NCBI RefSeq assembly: GCF_030269325.1
Contig: NZ_BSTD01000004.1
Location: 732,925 to 796,924 of the forward strand
Direction: 5' to 3'
Source of the DNA: Amycolatopsis sp. NBRC 101858
GTDB taxonomy: Bacteria; Actinomycetota; Actinomycetes; Mycobacteriales; Pseudonocardiaceae
DNA: 64,000 bases
In this document: in pieces, positions 17,235 through 26,524 of the stretch
Layout: every line of letters starts with the position of its first letter
Numbering within the stretch: the first letter of the stretch is position 1
Translations under genes and position numbers: made by a program
The notes under the pieces: generated by a model
The model's database searches: none
What the model saw: the letters and a program-made list of their open reading frames with translations, nothing else
What the model was told of the DNA's origin: nothing

Positions 17235-18584
17235 ATGGTGAAGTTCAGAAGCCTGTTCACGTCCTTCGCGATCGGCGCGCTGGTGGCGATGGCCGGGGCC
17301 GGCCCCGCTTCCGCCGATACGGCGACCGCCTCGGGGACCGCGGGCTGCGGAAGCGCGCCCGGGCTGGCGAGCGGCAGCCACACGATCTCCAGCGGCGGCC
17401 AGAACCGCAGCTACCTCCTGCGGATCCCGGCGAACTACGACACCACCCACCCGTACCGGCTGTTCGTCGGGCTGCACTGGCGCGGCGGCACGGCCGACGA
17501 CGTCGACTCGGGCGGGACCGACGGCTACAACTGGTCCTACTACGGGCTCCGGCGGCTGGCCGACAACGCCGGCAACGGCACGATCTTCGTGGCGCCCCAA
17601 GGCAACGGCAACGGCTGGGCCAACCCCGGCGGCCAGGACGTCGCCTTCGGCGACGACCTGCTGAAGCAGCTCGAGGCGGCGCTGTGCGTCGACCCCTCGC
17701 AGGTCTTCGCCGGCGGGTTCAGCTACGGCGGCGCCATGAGCTACGCGCTCGCCTGCGCCCGGCCCACGGTCTTCCGCGCGGTCGCCGTCTACTCCGGGGC
17801 GAACCTCAGCGGGTGCAACGGCGGTACCCAGCCGGTCGCCTACATCGGCCTGCACGGCATCGGCGACACCGTCCTGCCCATCGCGTCCGGACGGTCGCTG
17901 CGCGACCAGTTCGTCCGCACCAACGGCTGCACCGCGCAGAACCCACCGGAGCCCTCGAGCGGCAGCCGGACGCACGTCGTCACCGCCTACTCCGGCTGCC
18001 GGACCGGGTACCCGGTGGTGTGGGCCGCGTTCGACGGCGGTCACGACCCCGGCCCGCGCGACGGGTGCACCTGCAGCGGCTGGCAGACCTGGACGTCGGG
18101 CGAGGTGTGGAAGTTCCTCACGCAGTTCGGCTCGTCCACCCCGCCGTCCGGGGCGCCGGTGCAGGCCGGCGTGAACTACACCCTGGTGGCCGAGCACAGC
18201 GGCAAGGCCCTGGACATTAGTGGTGTTTCGACCGCGGCCGGCGCGCTGCTGCAGCAGTGGACGGCCACCGGCGGGCCGAACCAGCAGTTCGACTTCCTCG
18301 ACTCCGGCGACGGCTACTACCGCGTCCGGGCCCGGCACAGCGGCCTGGTGCTGCAGGTGGCCGGTTCGGCCACCGGTGCGGACGTCAGCCAGCAGGCCGA
18401 CACCGGCGCCGCCGCCCAGCAGTGGCGGGTGACCGACCTGGGCAGCGGCGTCGTCGGCCTGGTCAACCGGCTGAGCGGCCTGACGATGGACGTCTGGGGA
18501 GCCTCGGCCGCCGACGGCGCGCGGGTCTCGCAGTGGACGGCCACCGGTGGCGCCAACCAGCGGTTCCGGCTCCAGCGCGCCTGA
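17235..18584 (+). CDS. Secreted CE1-type (feruloyl) esterase with ricin-type lectin domain
   Basis: 449 residues. The signal peptide is cut near GPASA (27). The alpha/beta-hydrolase domain (about 38-305) is of the LpqC/PHB-depolymerase/feruloyl esterase group: nucleophile Ser163 in GFSYGG, a Cys-rich surface, an HGIGD strand holding the likely acid and DGGHDPG with the likely catalytic His. Such enzymes free ferulate from arabinoxylan; polyhydroxybutyrate depolymerase activity is the alternative. Residues 318-449 are a ricin-type trefoil of the less Cys-rich class (LVAEHSGKALDI, NQQFDF). The start is the ATG at 17235 with GGGAG upstream, which gives a proper signal peptide. It stands alone between a terminator and the LacI gene. 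Confidence 0.83.
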   Translation: MVKFRSLFTSFAIGALVAMAGAGPASADTATASGTAGCGSAPGLASGSHTISSGGQNRSYLLRIPANYDTTHPYRLFVGLHWRGGTADDVDSGGTDGYNWSYYGLRRLADNAGNGTIFVAPQGNGNGWANPGGQDVAFGDDLLKQLEAALCVDPSQVFAGGFSYGGAMSYALACARPTVFRAVAVYSGANLSGCNGGTQPVAYIGLHGIGDTVLPIASGRSLRDQFVRTNGCTAQNPPEPSSGSRTHVVTAYSGCRTGYPVVWAAFDGGHDPGPRDGCTCSGWQTWTSGEVWKFLTQFGSSTPPSGAPVQAGVNYTLVAEHSGKALDISGVSTAAGALLQQWTATGGPNQQFDFLDSGDGYYRVRARHSGLVLQVAGSATGADVSQQADTGAAAQQWRVTDLGSGVVGLVNRLSGLTMDVWGASAADGARVSQWTATGGANQRFRLQRA

Positions 18585-18653
18585 GGTACCCGGATCCGGG
18601 CGATATCCTCGAGCGAGCCCAGAAAAGACAACGACGTCTTGGGAGAGCGAAAC

Positions 18654-19679
18654 GTGTCCATCGCCGAGTCACCCGAACTCCGCCCGACCCTGGCCGACGT
18701 CGCCCGGGCGGCCGGGGTGTCGACCGCCACCGCGTCCCGCGTGCTCAACGGCTTCCCCCGGGTCCGGCCGAAAACCCGCAACCAGGTCGAGTCCGCGATG
18801 TCGGCGCTCGGCTACGCCCGGCAGAGAGCCGCCCGGGCGACGGCGGGGCGCACCGGGTCGGTCGCGCTGGTCGTGTGCGAGGAGGTGCTGAGGTTGTTCG
18901 CCGACCCCTACTTCGCCCGCATCTCCGCCGGTGCCGGCCGGGAGCTGACCGAGGCGGGCCTGCAGCTGGTCCTGCTCACCGTGCCCGCGACGGAGAACTA
19001 CCAGGCCCCGGTGGTGCGCTACCTCGACGGCGGCCACGTCGACGGCGCCCTCGTCGTCGGGATGCACGGCCGCCGTCCGCTCGACCTGGGCTGGCTCGGC
19101 ATCCCGGTGGTCTTCGGCGGCCGCCCGGTCTGCGCGCGGGAACCCGGCCGCTCCTGCTACGTCGACGTGGACAACCGCGGCGGTGCCCAGCGGGCGACCC
19201 AGCGGTTCCTCGACGCGGGCCGGCGCACGGTGGCGACCATCGCCGGACCCCAGGACATGACCGCCGGGGTGGACCGGCTGCTCGGCTACCGGCAGGCGGT
19301 GGCGGGCGCGGGCCACGGCGACCGGGGGCTGGTGGTGTTCGGGGACTTCGGCCAGGCCTCCGGCGAGCACGCCACCGCCCGGCTGCTGGACCGGCGGCCG
19401 AACGTCGACGCCATCTTCGCCGCCTCCGACATGATGGCGGTCGGCGCGATGCGGGCCCTGCGCCGCGCGGGCCGCCGGGTCCCCGGGGACGTGGCGGTCA
19501 TCGGGTTCGACGACCTGCCGATCGGCCGTCGCACGGATCCGCCGCTCACCACCGTCCGCCAGCCGATCGAAGAGATGGGGGCCCGGATGACGGGCGAGCT
19601 GCTCGCGATGCTCGGCGGCTCCGCCGGGCCCCGCTGCGCGGTGCTGGACACCGAACTCGTCGCACGTATATCGGGCTGA
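18654..19679 (+). CDS. LacI-family transcriptional repressor
   Basis: 341 residues. The N-terminal HTH and hinge (PTLADVARAAGVSTATASRVLNG) are followed by a periplasmic-binding-like effector domain (ALVVGMHGR, GFDDLPIGRRTDPPLTTVRQPIEEMG). The start is the GTG at 18654 because GGGAGAG lies 6 nt upstream. The likely target is the palindrome GTTAGCGCTAAC, found just after this gene (19692) and near two more hydrolase promoters (24489, 34932). No such site precedes the regulator itself. An imperfect AAGAC...GTCTT repeat (18625-18640) lies at its own start and may be terminator or operator. The effector is presumably an arabinose-containing saccharide, an inference from the target genes. Confidence 0.88.
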   Translation: MSIAESPELRPTLADVARAAGVSTATASRVLNGFPRVRPKTRNQVESAMSALGYARQRAARATAGRTGSVALVVCEEVLRLFADPYFARISAGAGRELTEAGLQLVLLTVPATENYQAPVVRYLDGGHVDGALVVGMHGRRPLDLGWLGIPVVFGGRPVCAREPGRSCYVDVDNRGGAQRATQRFLDAGRRTVATIAGPQDMTAGVDRLLGYRQAVAGAGHGDRGLVVFGDFGQASGEHATARLLDRRPNVDAIFAASDMMAVGAMRALRRAGRRVPGDVAVIGFDDLPIGRRTDPPLTTVRQPIEEMGARMTGELLAMLGGSAGPRCAVLDTELVARISG

Positions 19680-19691
19680 GCGAACGCGAGG

Positions 19692-19705
19692 TGTTAGCGC
19701 TAACA
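19692..19705. promoter_or_regulatory. LacI-type operator, site 1
   Basis: TGTTAGCGCTAACA is a perfect 14-bp palindrome with the central CG of LacI-family operators, 30 bp upstream of the first GH54 gene and directly after the LacI gene. Confidence 0.75.
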
Positions 19706-19734
19706 ATGGTGCTCCGGCGCCCGAAGGAGGATTC

Positions 19735-21171
19735 GTGACCACTCGAGTCAACCCGGTGCGGGCCGTCCTGGTCCTGGCGGTGCTGCTGGTGGCCGCGCCG
19801 GCCGGTGCGGTGCCGGCGGCCGCGGCGCCGGCGTCGTTCACGAGCGTGGCGTCGGGACGGTGCCTGACCGTGGCGGGCGGCGCCGACACCCCGGGGACGG
19901 CGCTGGAGATCCGCGACTGCGGCGGCCAGGCGAGCCAGGCCTTCGAGTTCGGCTCGGCCGGGGAACTGCGGGCCATGAGCGGGACGCGGTGCGTGGACGC
20001 CTACGGCAACCGGACCGCGCCCGGGACGGCGGTGATCATCTGGTCCTGCACCGGCGGGGCGAACCAGCAGTGGCGCCAGAACTCCGACGGGACGATCACC
20101 GGCGTCCAGTCGGGGCTGTGCCTCGACGTGACCGGGGCCGGGACCGCCAACGGCACCGCGGTCATCCTGTGGACCTGCCACGGCCAGGGCAACCAGCGGT
20201 GGACCACCACCGGCACCCAGCCGTCCGGGACGGGCCCGTGCGACCTCTACGCGTCGGGCGGCACGCCGTGCATCGCCGCGCACAGCACGGTTCGCGCGTT
20301 GTACGGGTCCTACAACGGAAGTCTCTACCAGGTCCGGCGCGCGTCGGACAACGCCACCCGGAACATCGGCACGGACGCGGGGGTCGTGGATTCGTTCTGC
20401 GCCGGCACTTCCTGCGTCATCACGGTGATCTACGACCAGTCCGGGCACGGGAACGACCTGTGGTACCAGGGATCGAGCGTGGTGCCCGGGTCGAGCCAGA
20501 GCAGTCCGGCGAAGGCGACGACGGAGTCGCTCACGGTCGGCGGCCGGAAGGCGTATTCGCTGTACATCAACCCGGGCAACAGCTACTGGCGCGACGGCCA
20601 CCTGACCGGCGTGCCCACCGGCAGCGCTCCCGAGGGTATGTACCTGGTGACCAGCGGAACGCACGTCAACAGCGGCTGCTGCTTCGACTACGGCAACAGC
20701 GAGACGACCCGGAAGGCCGACGCGGCCGGCGCGATGGACGCGCTCAACTTCGGCAAGCAGTGCTGGTTCGGCGGGTGCTCCGGCACCGGCCCGTGGGTGC
20801 AGGCCGACCTCGAATGGGGGCTGTACCCCGGCGGCAGCCAGACGTGGAACCCGAACCAGCGGGCGTTCACCGGCAAGTTCGTCACGGCGGTGCTGAAGAA
20901 CAACGGGACGTCCCGCTTCGCGATCAAGGGCAGCGACGCCCAGTCCGGCGGCCTGACGACGCTGTGGGACGGCGGCCTCCCGAGCGGGTACAGCCCGATG
21001 AAGAAGCAGGGCGCGATCGTCCTGGGCAGCGGCGGCGACTGCTGCAAGCCCGGCGGCGGCGCCAACCTGAGCGCGGGGACGTTCTACGAAGGGGCGATGG
21101 TCGCGGGGTATCCGTCCGACGCGACCGAGAACGCGGTGCAGGCCAACGTCGTCGCGGCCGGTTATCGCTGA
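19735..21171 (+). CDS. GH54 alpha-L-arabinofuranosidase with N-terminal CBM13
   Basis: 478 residues. The signal peptide ends in the VPAAAAP region. Residues 33-160 form a CBM13 trefoil (CLTV, QAFEF, NQQWR, NQRWT). The GH54 catalytic domain runs from about 165 (GPCDLYASGGTPCIAAHST, ALYGSYNGSLYQVRR) to the end (GTFYEGAMVAGYPSDATENAVQANVVAAGY). The CCFDYGNSE segment (near 315) matches the GH54 region with the nucleophile. It would release arabinofuranose from arabinan, arabinoxylan or arabinogalactan. The start is the GTG at 19735, with GAAGGAGG upstream. The paralog at 28939 carries its lectin domain at the other end. It shares a bidirectional terminator with the convergent GH27 gene. Confidence 0.9.
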   Translation: MTTRVNPVRAVLVLAVLLVAAPAGAVPAAAAPASFTSVASGRCLTVAGGADTPGTALEIRDCGGQASQAFEFGSAGELRAMSGTRCVDAYGNRTAPGTAVIIWSCTGGANQQWRQNSDGTITGVQSGLCLDVTGAGTANGTAVILWTCHGQGNQRWTTTGTQPSGTGPCDLYASGGTPCIAAHSTVRALYGSYNGSLYQVRRASDNATRNIGTDAGVVDSFCAGTSCVITVIYDQSGHGNDLWYQGSSVVPGSSQSSPAKATTESLTVGGRKAYSLYINPGNSYWRDGHLTGVPTGSAPEGMYLVTSGTHVNSGCCFDYGNSETTRKADAAGAMDALNFGKQCWFGGCSGTGPWVQADLEWGLYPGGSQTWNPNQRAFTGKFVTAVLKNNGTSRFAIKGSDAQSGGLTTLWDGGLPSGYSPMKKQGAIVLGSGGDCCKPGGGANLSAGTFYEGAMVAGYPSDATENAVQANVVAAGYR

Positions 21172-21189
21172 GCTTCCACCCGGGGAGAA

Positions 21190-21229
21190 CCGGACGCCCG
21201 AGCCGCCAGGGACCGGCTCGGGCGTTCGG
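21190..21229. terminator. Bidirectional terminator between GH54 and GH27 genes
   Basis: CCGGACGCCCGAGCC (21190) and GGCTCGGGCGTTCGG (21215) pair over 15 bp with one G-T, with a 10-nt loop. It lies between two convergent stop codons (21171 and 21254), so it can serve both. Confidence 0.7.
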
Positions 21230-21253
21230 CTTTCCGCCTTCGGGTCGGAGCGC

Positions 21254-22867
21254 TCAGACGCGGGCCCACCGCTGGTTCGGCTGTCCGTTGCAGCTCCACA
21301 GGATCGCGTGGGTTCCGTTGGCGGTCGCCGCGCCCTCGGCGTCCAGGCACAGTCCGGAGTGGACGTTGCGGATCGAGCCGTCCGAGCCGAACGTCCACCT
21401 CTGGTTGTCCTGACCGCTGCACGGCCAGCTGAGCACCCGGGTACCGTTGGTCGTGCCCTGGTGGTCGGCGTCGAGGCACTTGTCGCCGAACACGCGGATC
21501 TCGCCGTCGTCCCAGGTGGTCCAGAGCTGGTTCGCCGCGGTCTGGCAGTCCCAGAGCAGCGTGCCCGCCCCGGCGGCCGTCGAGGCGTTGTCGACGTCGA
21601 GGCACCGGCCGGAGCCCGCGCCGCGCAGCCGTGACGTCGTCGCGGCCCGCGGGGAACCACCCGACACCCGGTACGCCGCGACGCCGTGCGCGGGCACGCT
21701 CGCGCTGATCGTCCCGCCGGTCGTCGAGGTCGCACCGGTCCAGAGGTCGGTCGAGGTGAACGCCGAGCCGGAGAGGCCGACCTGCGCGGCGGTCGTGCTG
21801 ACCGTGGCCGTCCCACTCCCGCGGTTGAGCAGCCCGACCGCGACCGACCCGTCGGCCAGCGGCTTGGCGAAGACCTCGGCGTTGCCGTCGTCGCGCACCC
21901 GGCGGCCGCCGGCGCCGAGGCGGTCCTGGTCGACCGCCAGCAGCCGCGGGTTCCGCAGCACCGCGCTGATGTCGGCCGACATCGTGCGGACGTCGTTGCC
22001 CGCCATCAGCGGCGCGGCCATCAGCGCCCACAGCGCGAAGTGCGCGCGGGACTCGGTCAGCGACAGCCCGGGCCGGCCGACCACGAGCATGTCCGGGTCG
22101 TTCCAGTGCCCCGGGCCGGCCTGGGCGGCCAGCGGAGCGGTGACGTCGAGGACGTTGCCGACCCCCATCGGGTAGCTGTTGGTGTTGCCGTTCTGCCAGA
22201 TGTCCAGCAGGTCCTCGGTGGTGCGCCAGAGGTCCGCGACCTGACCCCAGTCGTACTTGTCGCCGGTGATGGCGTGGTAGCTGTTGGGGTTGATGCTGTA
22301 GACGATCGGACGCCCGGTGGCGCGCACGGCGTCCCGCATGATCGTGAATCGCGTGACCTGCTCGTCCCGCGTGCCGGCGGGGGAGCACCAGTCGTACTTG
22401 AGGTAGTCCACGCCCCAGGACGCGAAGGTCGCCGCGTCCTGGGCCTCGTGCCCCGCACTGCCGGTGGACCCGGGGTAGGTGCCGGTCCGCTGGGCGCAGG
22501 TGCGGTCGGTCGGCACCTGGTAGAGGCCGAACTTCAGGCCGCGGCCGTGGATGTAGTCGCCCAGGGCCTTCATGCCGCTGGGGAACTTCGACGCGTTGGC
22601 GCGCAGGGCGCCCTGGGAGTCGCGTTGCGGGTCGAACCAGCAGTCGTCGACGACGACGTACTGGTAGCCCGCGTCCTTCATCCCGGACGAGACCAGCGCG
22701 TCGGCCGCCTGGCGGATCGCGGTCTCGGTGACGCCGCAGCCGAAGCTGTTCCAGCTGTTCCACCCCAGGGGCGGGGTGAGGGCCGGGCTGCCGGGCGTGG
22801 CCGCGGCGGCCGGTGTCACGGTGACCAAGGCCAGTGCGGCGAGCAGGTGAAGCGGTCGAATGGGCAT
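21254..22867 (-). CDS. Secreted GH27 alpha-galactosidase with CBM13
   Basis: 537 residues. The signal peptide ends near TPAAAA (23). The GH27 TIM barrel covers about 28-300: PPLGWNSWNSFGC, VVVDDCW, the nucleophile Asp159 in YLKYDWC, and the acid/base Asp within WNDPDML (254-260). A C-terminal beta-sandwich follows to about 400, then a CBM13 trefoil (about 408-537; NQLWT, NQRWT, NQRWA). Likely activity is alpha-D-galactosidase; some actinobacterial GH27 enzymes act on beta-L-arabinopyranose, so that is a real alternative. It lies 34 bp downstream of the GH43 gene on the same strand and is probably cotranscribed with it. Confidence 0.9.
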   Translation of the reverse strand: MPIRPLHLLAALALVTVTPAAAATPGSPALTPPLGWNSWNSFGCGVTETAIRQAADALVSSGMKDAGYQYVVVDDCWFDPQRDSQGALRANASKFPSGMKALGDYIHGRGLKFGLYQVPTDRTCAQRTGTYPGSTGSAGHEAQDAATFASWGVDYLKYDWCSPAGTRDEQVTRFTIMRDAVRATGRPIVYSINPNSYHAITGDKYDWGQVADLWRTTEDLLDIWQNGNTNSYPMGVGNVLDVTAPLAAQAGPGHWNDPDMLVVGRPGLSLTESRAHFALWALMAAPLMAGNDVRTMSADISAVLRNPRLLAVDQDRLGAGGRRVRDDGNAEVFAKPLADGSVAVGLLNRGSGTATVSTTAAQVGLSGSAFTSTDLWTGATSTTGGTISASVPAHGVAAYRVSGGSPRAATTSRLRGAGSGRCLDVDNASTAAGAGTLLWDCQTAANQLWTTWDDGEIRVFGDKCLDADHQGTTNGTRVLSWPCSGQDNQRWTFGSDGSIRNVHSGLCLDAEGAATANGTHAILWSCNGQPNQRWARV

Positions 22868-22901
22868 GGTCGCCCCTTTCCGTGCGTGGAGGTGGCGACG
22901 G

Positions 22902-24275
22902 TCAGGCGGCGAACTGCCACCAGGTGACGTTGAACAGGTAGCCGCTGCCCCCGGTGAACCGCAGGTACAGGTCGTGCGTCCCGGTCGCCCCGGTCACCGG
23001 GCAGGACACGCTCGTCCACGTCTGCCAGCCGCCCGTCGCGGGCACCGTGCAGGTGCCCACCACCGTGCCGCCGGTGCTGTCCAGCCGGAGCTCGATCCGG
23101 CCACCGGCGGCCGCGGAGGCGACCCGCGCGGTGAAGGACCGGGCACCGGACCCGAACGCGGCACCCTTGACCTTGATCCAGTCGCCGTTCTCGAGGTAGC
23201 CGACGTTCATCCCGCCCTCACCGGACGGCTCGGTCTCGACGCCGGACTCCCCGGCGATCGTTTCCGCTTCCTGCCGCGTGTACGGGTTCAGCGTGCCGAC
23301 CTGCGGCGCGCCCGCGGTGCTCATGCCGATCGTGGGGATGGACCCGTCGGCGTTGTAGGTGAACTTCTCGACGGCGACCGACCGCGTGTAGCCACCGCCG
23401 CCCGGCAACGCGCCGTTGTGGTAGAAGAAGTAGGAGTTCCCGGCGAAGTCGATCACGCCGGGGTGGTTGGTGAAGCTGGACCCCTGGGTGGGCATGACCG
23501 TCCCGCGGTAGGTCCACGGCCCGGTGGGGCCGGGCGCGGTCGAATAGCCGATGAACTCCGAGCAGCACTTCGCCGCGAAGACGTTGTAGTACAGGCCGTT
23601 GCGCTTGTAGACCCACGGGCCTTCCTCGAACAGCGTCGGGCGGCTGGTGTTGCCCGTGCGCGTGCCGAACCCGGCCGTGGTGAGCGGGATCTGGGTCGGT
23701 CCGCTCGAGTAGGAGATCATGTCGGCGTTGAGCTTGACGTACCACAGGTGCGGGTTGCCCCAGTACAGGTACGCCTGCCCGTCGTCGTCGACGAACACCG
23801 TCGGGTCGATCTCGCCGTTGCCGACGAGCGGGTGCCCGAGCGCGTCGCGGAACGGCCCGGTCGGGCTGTCCGACACGGCCACACCGATCGCCATCGCGCC
23901 GGTCGCCCGGACCGTCATCGGGACGTACCAGTAGAACTTGCCGTTGTGGTAGACGGCCTGGCCCGCCCAGGCGTTGGCGCTCGCCCAGGTGAAACTGGCG
24001 AGGTTCAAGGGGGAGCCGTGGTCGGTCCAGTTCACCATGTCCGCCGACGACCAGACCCGCCATTCCTTCATGGTGAAGTACGTCGAGCCGTCTTCGTCGT
24101 GCCCGGTGTAGAGGTAGACACGGCCGTTGTACACCAGCGGTGCGGGATCCGCGGTGTAGATGGTCTGGACGATCGGGTTGTCCGCCCGGGCGACGGCCGA
24201 AACCAGGCCCGGCGCGCACAGCAGCGCGACGGCCAGGGTGAGGGCGCGCCGGACGATCGTCGAAGCGGCTTTCAC
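22902..24275 (-). CDS. Secreted GH43 arabinofuranosidase/xylosidase with CBM6
   Basis: 457 residues. The signal peptide ends at AVARA (about 28). The five-bladed GH43 propeller occupies about 30-315: catalytic base Asp in YTADPAPLVYNG, GHDED, the pKa-modulating Asp in EIDPTVFVDDDGQAYL and the acid Glu in FEEGPWVYK. Residues 325-457 form a CBM6 (RQEAETIAGESGVE, YLENGDWIKVKG), which binds xylan. This layout fits arabinoxylan arabinofuranohydrolases. It is the only enzyme of this stretch with CBM6 rather than CBM13. The start is the GTG at 24275 with AAGGAG 6 nt upstream. It is divergent from the GH29 operon. Confidence 0.88.
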   Translation of the reverse strand: MKAASTIVRRALTLAVALLCAPGLVSAVARADNPIVQTIYTADPAPLVYNGRVYLYTGHDEDGSTYFTMKEWRVWSSADMVNWTDHGSPLNLASFTWASANAWAGQAVYHNGKFYWYVPMTVRATGAMAIGVAVSDSPTGPFRDALGHPLVGNGEIDPTVFVDDDGQAYLYWGNPHLWYVKLNADMISYSSGPTQIPLTTAGFGTRTGNTSRPTLFEEGPWVYKRNGLYYNVFAAKCCSEFIGYSTAPGPTGPWTYRGTVMPTQGSSFTNHPGVIDFAGNSYFFYHNGALPGGGGYTRSVAVEKFTYNADGSIPTIGMSTAGAPQVGTLNPYTRQEAETIAGESGVETEPSGEGGMNVGYLENGDWIKVKGAAFGSGARSFTARVASAAAGGRIELRLDSTGGTVVGTCTVPATGGWQTWTSVSCPVTGATGTHDLYLRFTGGSGYLFNVTWWQFAA

Positions 24276-24378
24276 GGGTGCTCCTTCGGTTGTGGTCACC
24301 GTTGCTCGCGCTCCGAGGCCAGGCGAGAAGCAGTGTGGCACGGCGATGTTCACGCTCACAAGAATGCGCGGCGGCGCG

Positions 24379-24388
24379 TGAAAGTTAC
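24379..24388. promoter_or_regulatory. TGAAASTTAC motif, copy 3
   Basis: TGAAAGTTAC lies 104 bp upstream of the GH43 start in the divergent GH43/GH29 gap, on the GH43 side of the LacI operator. Confidence 0.45.
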
Positions 24389-24488
24389 ACCCCGGTCCGG
24401 CGGCTCACGCTGCGATTTCACCGTGCTGCAACCGGTTACCTCCTCGTGAGTCTTGACCACCGGCAGGCACTGAGCCTAAACAGAGTGT

Positions 24489-24500
24489 GTTAGCGCTAAC
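24489..24500. promoter_or_regulatory. LacI-type operator, site 2
   Basis: GTTAGCGCTAAC, a perfect 12-bp palindrome identical in its core to the site at 19692, ends 31 bp upstream of the GH29-GH59-GH54 operon. Confidence 0.75.
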
Positions 24501-24530
24501 TCGCTTTCGGAGCCGAGGAGGCTTTTCGCC

Positions 24531-26498
24531 ATGCCCGAGTTCAGCCGTCGCTCGATGCTGGGTTTGATCACCGTGAGCGGCGCGGCGACGGCCGGTCTCC
24601 TGCGCGGCGGAACCGCCTCGGCCACCGCCGGGCCGGGCAGCTACACCGCCAGCTGGTCGTCGGTCGACCAGCACCCGCCCGCGGCGGACTGGTTCCAGGA
24701 CGCCAAGTTCGGCATCTACTTCCACTGGGGCGTCTTCAGCGTCCCCGCGTTCGGCAACGAGTGGTACCCGCGGAACATGTACGTCGGGGGCTCGGCGGAG
24801 AACAACCACCACCAGGCCGTGTACGGCGACCCCTCGGCGTGGCCGTACCACAACTTCATCACCGGAGCCCGGGACAAAGCGGGCACCTGGGTGCAGTTCG
24901 CGCCGAAGCTCAAGTCCGCGGGCGGGAACTTCGACCCGGCGGAGTGGGCGCAGCTGTTCGCCGACGCCGGCGCGAAGTTCGCCGGGCCCGTCGCCGAGCA
25001 CCACGACGGCTTCTCGATGTGGAACAGCACCGTCAACGAGTGGAACTCGGCCGTCAAGGGGCCGCGGCTGGACCTGGTGCGGCTACACGCCGATGCGATC
25101 CGCGCGCGAGGCCTGAAGTTCATGGTGTCGCTGCACCACGCCTACCACTTCACCGGCTTCTACGACCACGTGCCCGCGCAGTCGGATGCCGGCCTGCGCA
25201 AGCTCTACGGGCAGCTGGGTTCGACGGCGGAGAACCAGCTCTGGTACGCCAAGCTGGCCGAAGTCGTCGACGGCTACCAGCCGGACCTGCTCTGGCAGGA
25301 CTTCAACCTGCCCCGCGTCGACGAGTCCCGGCGGCTGGATTTCCTGGCGTACTACTACAACAAGGCCGTCGCGGGGAACAAGTACGTCGTCGCGACCTAC
25401 AAGGACGGCTTCGACAACAAGGGAGAGGTCTTCGACTTCGAGCGCGGCGGACCGGGGGACATCCAGACGCCGTACTGGCTGACCGACGACAGCATCTCCA
25501 GCTCCAGCTGGTGCTACACGACGGGAATCGGCTACTACTCGATGAAGGCGATGCTGCACGCGCTGATCGACCGCGTCAGCAAGAACGGCACCATGCTGCT
25601 GAACATCGCACCGATGGCCGACGGCACCATCCCGTCGGGACAGCGGACGATCCTGCTCGGCATCGGCGACTACCTCGCCCGCTTCGGGGAGTCGATCTAC
25701 GCGACCCGTGCGTGGTCGTCCTTCGGCGAGGGCCCGACGCAGATGGGGGGCGGCTCCTTCACGACACCCCGCGAGGGCACCAGCCGCGACATCCGGTTCA
25801 CCCGCAGCAAGGACAACACCGTCCTGTACGCCACGGTGCTGGGCTGGCCGGGCGGCACGCTGGACATCACGACGCTCGGGTCGGGCCGGATCGACCTCGG
25901 TTCGCTGAGGTCCGTGCAGCTGCTCGGTGCCACCGCCGGGTCGTACACCGACCTGCCCGACCGTACCCAGGACGGCTCCGGGCTGCACGTCCGGCTGCCG
26001 TCGACGCCGTTCAGCGCCCCGGCGTACGTGGTGAAGCTGACCTTCTCCGGCCAGATCCCGGCCCTGGGCGCCGGCCCGGTGCCGACGAGCTGGGTGCGGA
26101 TCGCGAACGTCACCACCGGTCTCGTGCTCGACAGCGGCGGGACCGTCGCGGCCGGGTCGGTGCTCAAGCAGTGGTCCTACGACGGCTCGGCCAACCTGCA
26201 GTGGCAGCTGGTCGACGTCGGCAGCGGCTACTACCGGATCGTCAACCGCACCAACGGTTTCGTCGCCGACAGCGGCGCCCGGACGGGCAACGGCGTCACC
26301 GCTGTGCAGGCGTCCTGGACCGGCAGCGTCAACCAGCAATGGCGGCTGGCCGCGCTCGGCAACGGCCGCTACCAGGTCGTCAACCGGGGCACCGGCACCG
26401 CGCTCGACGGCGCGGGCAGCACCGCGACCGGCTCCCCGGTGGTCCTGTGGGCCCCGAACGGCAGCACCAACAACCAGTGGACCGTCACGGCCGTCTGA
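24531..26498 (+). CDS. GH29 alpha-L-fucosidase with ricin-type lectin domain (Tat signal)
   Basis: 655 residues. The N-terminus SRRSMLGLI plus hydrophobic stretch is a twin-arginine signal, so the enzyme is probably exported folded. The GH29 barrel spans about 40-400: FQDAKFGIYFHWGVFSVPAF, the conserved EHHDGFSMW, and the nucleophile Asp257 in PDLLWQDFN. A beta-sandwich reaches about 510, followed by a ricin-type trefoil (518-655; LQWQL, NQQWR, NNQWT). It releases L-fucose, for example from xyloglucan or arabinogalactan proteins. The start is the ATG at 24531 with GAGGAGG upstream. First gene of a three-gene operon behind a LacI-type operator; the freed fucose would feed the fuconate route encoded elsewhere in the window. 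Confidence 0.9.
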   Translation: MPEFSRRSMLGLITVSGAATAGLLRGGTASATAGPGSYTASWSSVDQHPPAADWFQDAKFGIYFHWGVFSVPAFGNEWYPRNMYVGGSAENNHHQAVYGDPSAWPYHNFITGARDKAGTWVQFAPKLKSAGGNFDPAEWAQLFADAGAKFAGPVAEHHDGFSMWNSTVNEWNSAVKGPRLDLVRLHADAIRARGLKFMVSLHHAYHFTGFYDHVPAQSDAGLRKLYGQLGSTAENQLWYAKLAEVVDGYQPDLLWQDFNLPRVDESRRLDFLAYYYNKAVAGNKYVVATYKDGFDNKGEVFDFERGGPGDIQTPYWLTDDSISSSSWCYTTGIGYYSMKAMLHALIDRVSKNGTMLLNIAPMADGTIPSGQRTILLGIGDYLARFGESIYATRAWSSFGEGPTQMGGGSFTTPREGTSRDIRFTRSKDNTVLYATVLGWPGGTLDITTLGSGRIDLGSLRSVQLLGATAGSYTDLPDRTQDGSGLHVRLPSTPFSAPAYVVKLTFSGQIPALGAGPVPTSWVRIANVTTGLVLDSGGTVAAGSVLKQWSYDGSANLQWQLVDVGSGYYRIVNRTNGFVADSGARTGNGVTAVQASWTGSVNQQWRLAALGNGRYQVVNRGTGTALDGAGSTATGSPVVLWAPNGSTNNQWTVTAV

Positions 26499-26524
26499 CC
26501 CCTTCGTCGGAAGCGAGCACTGTC

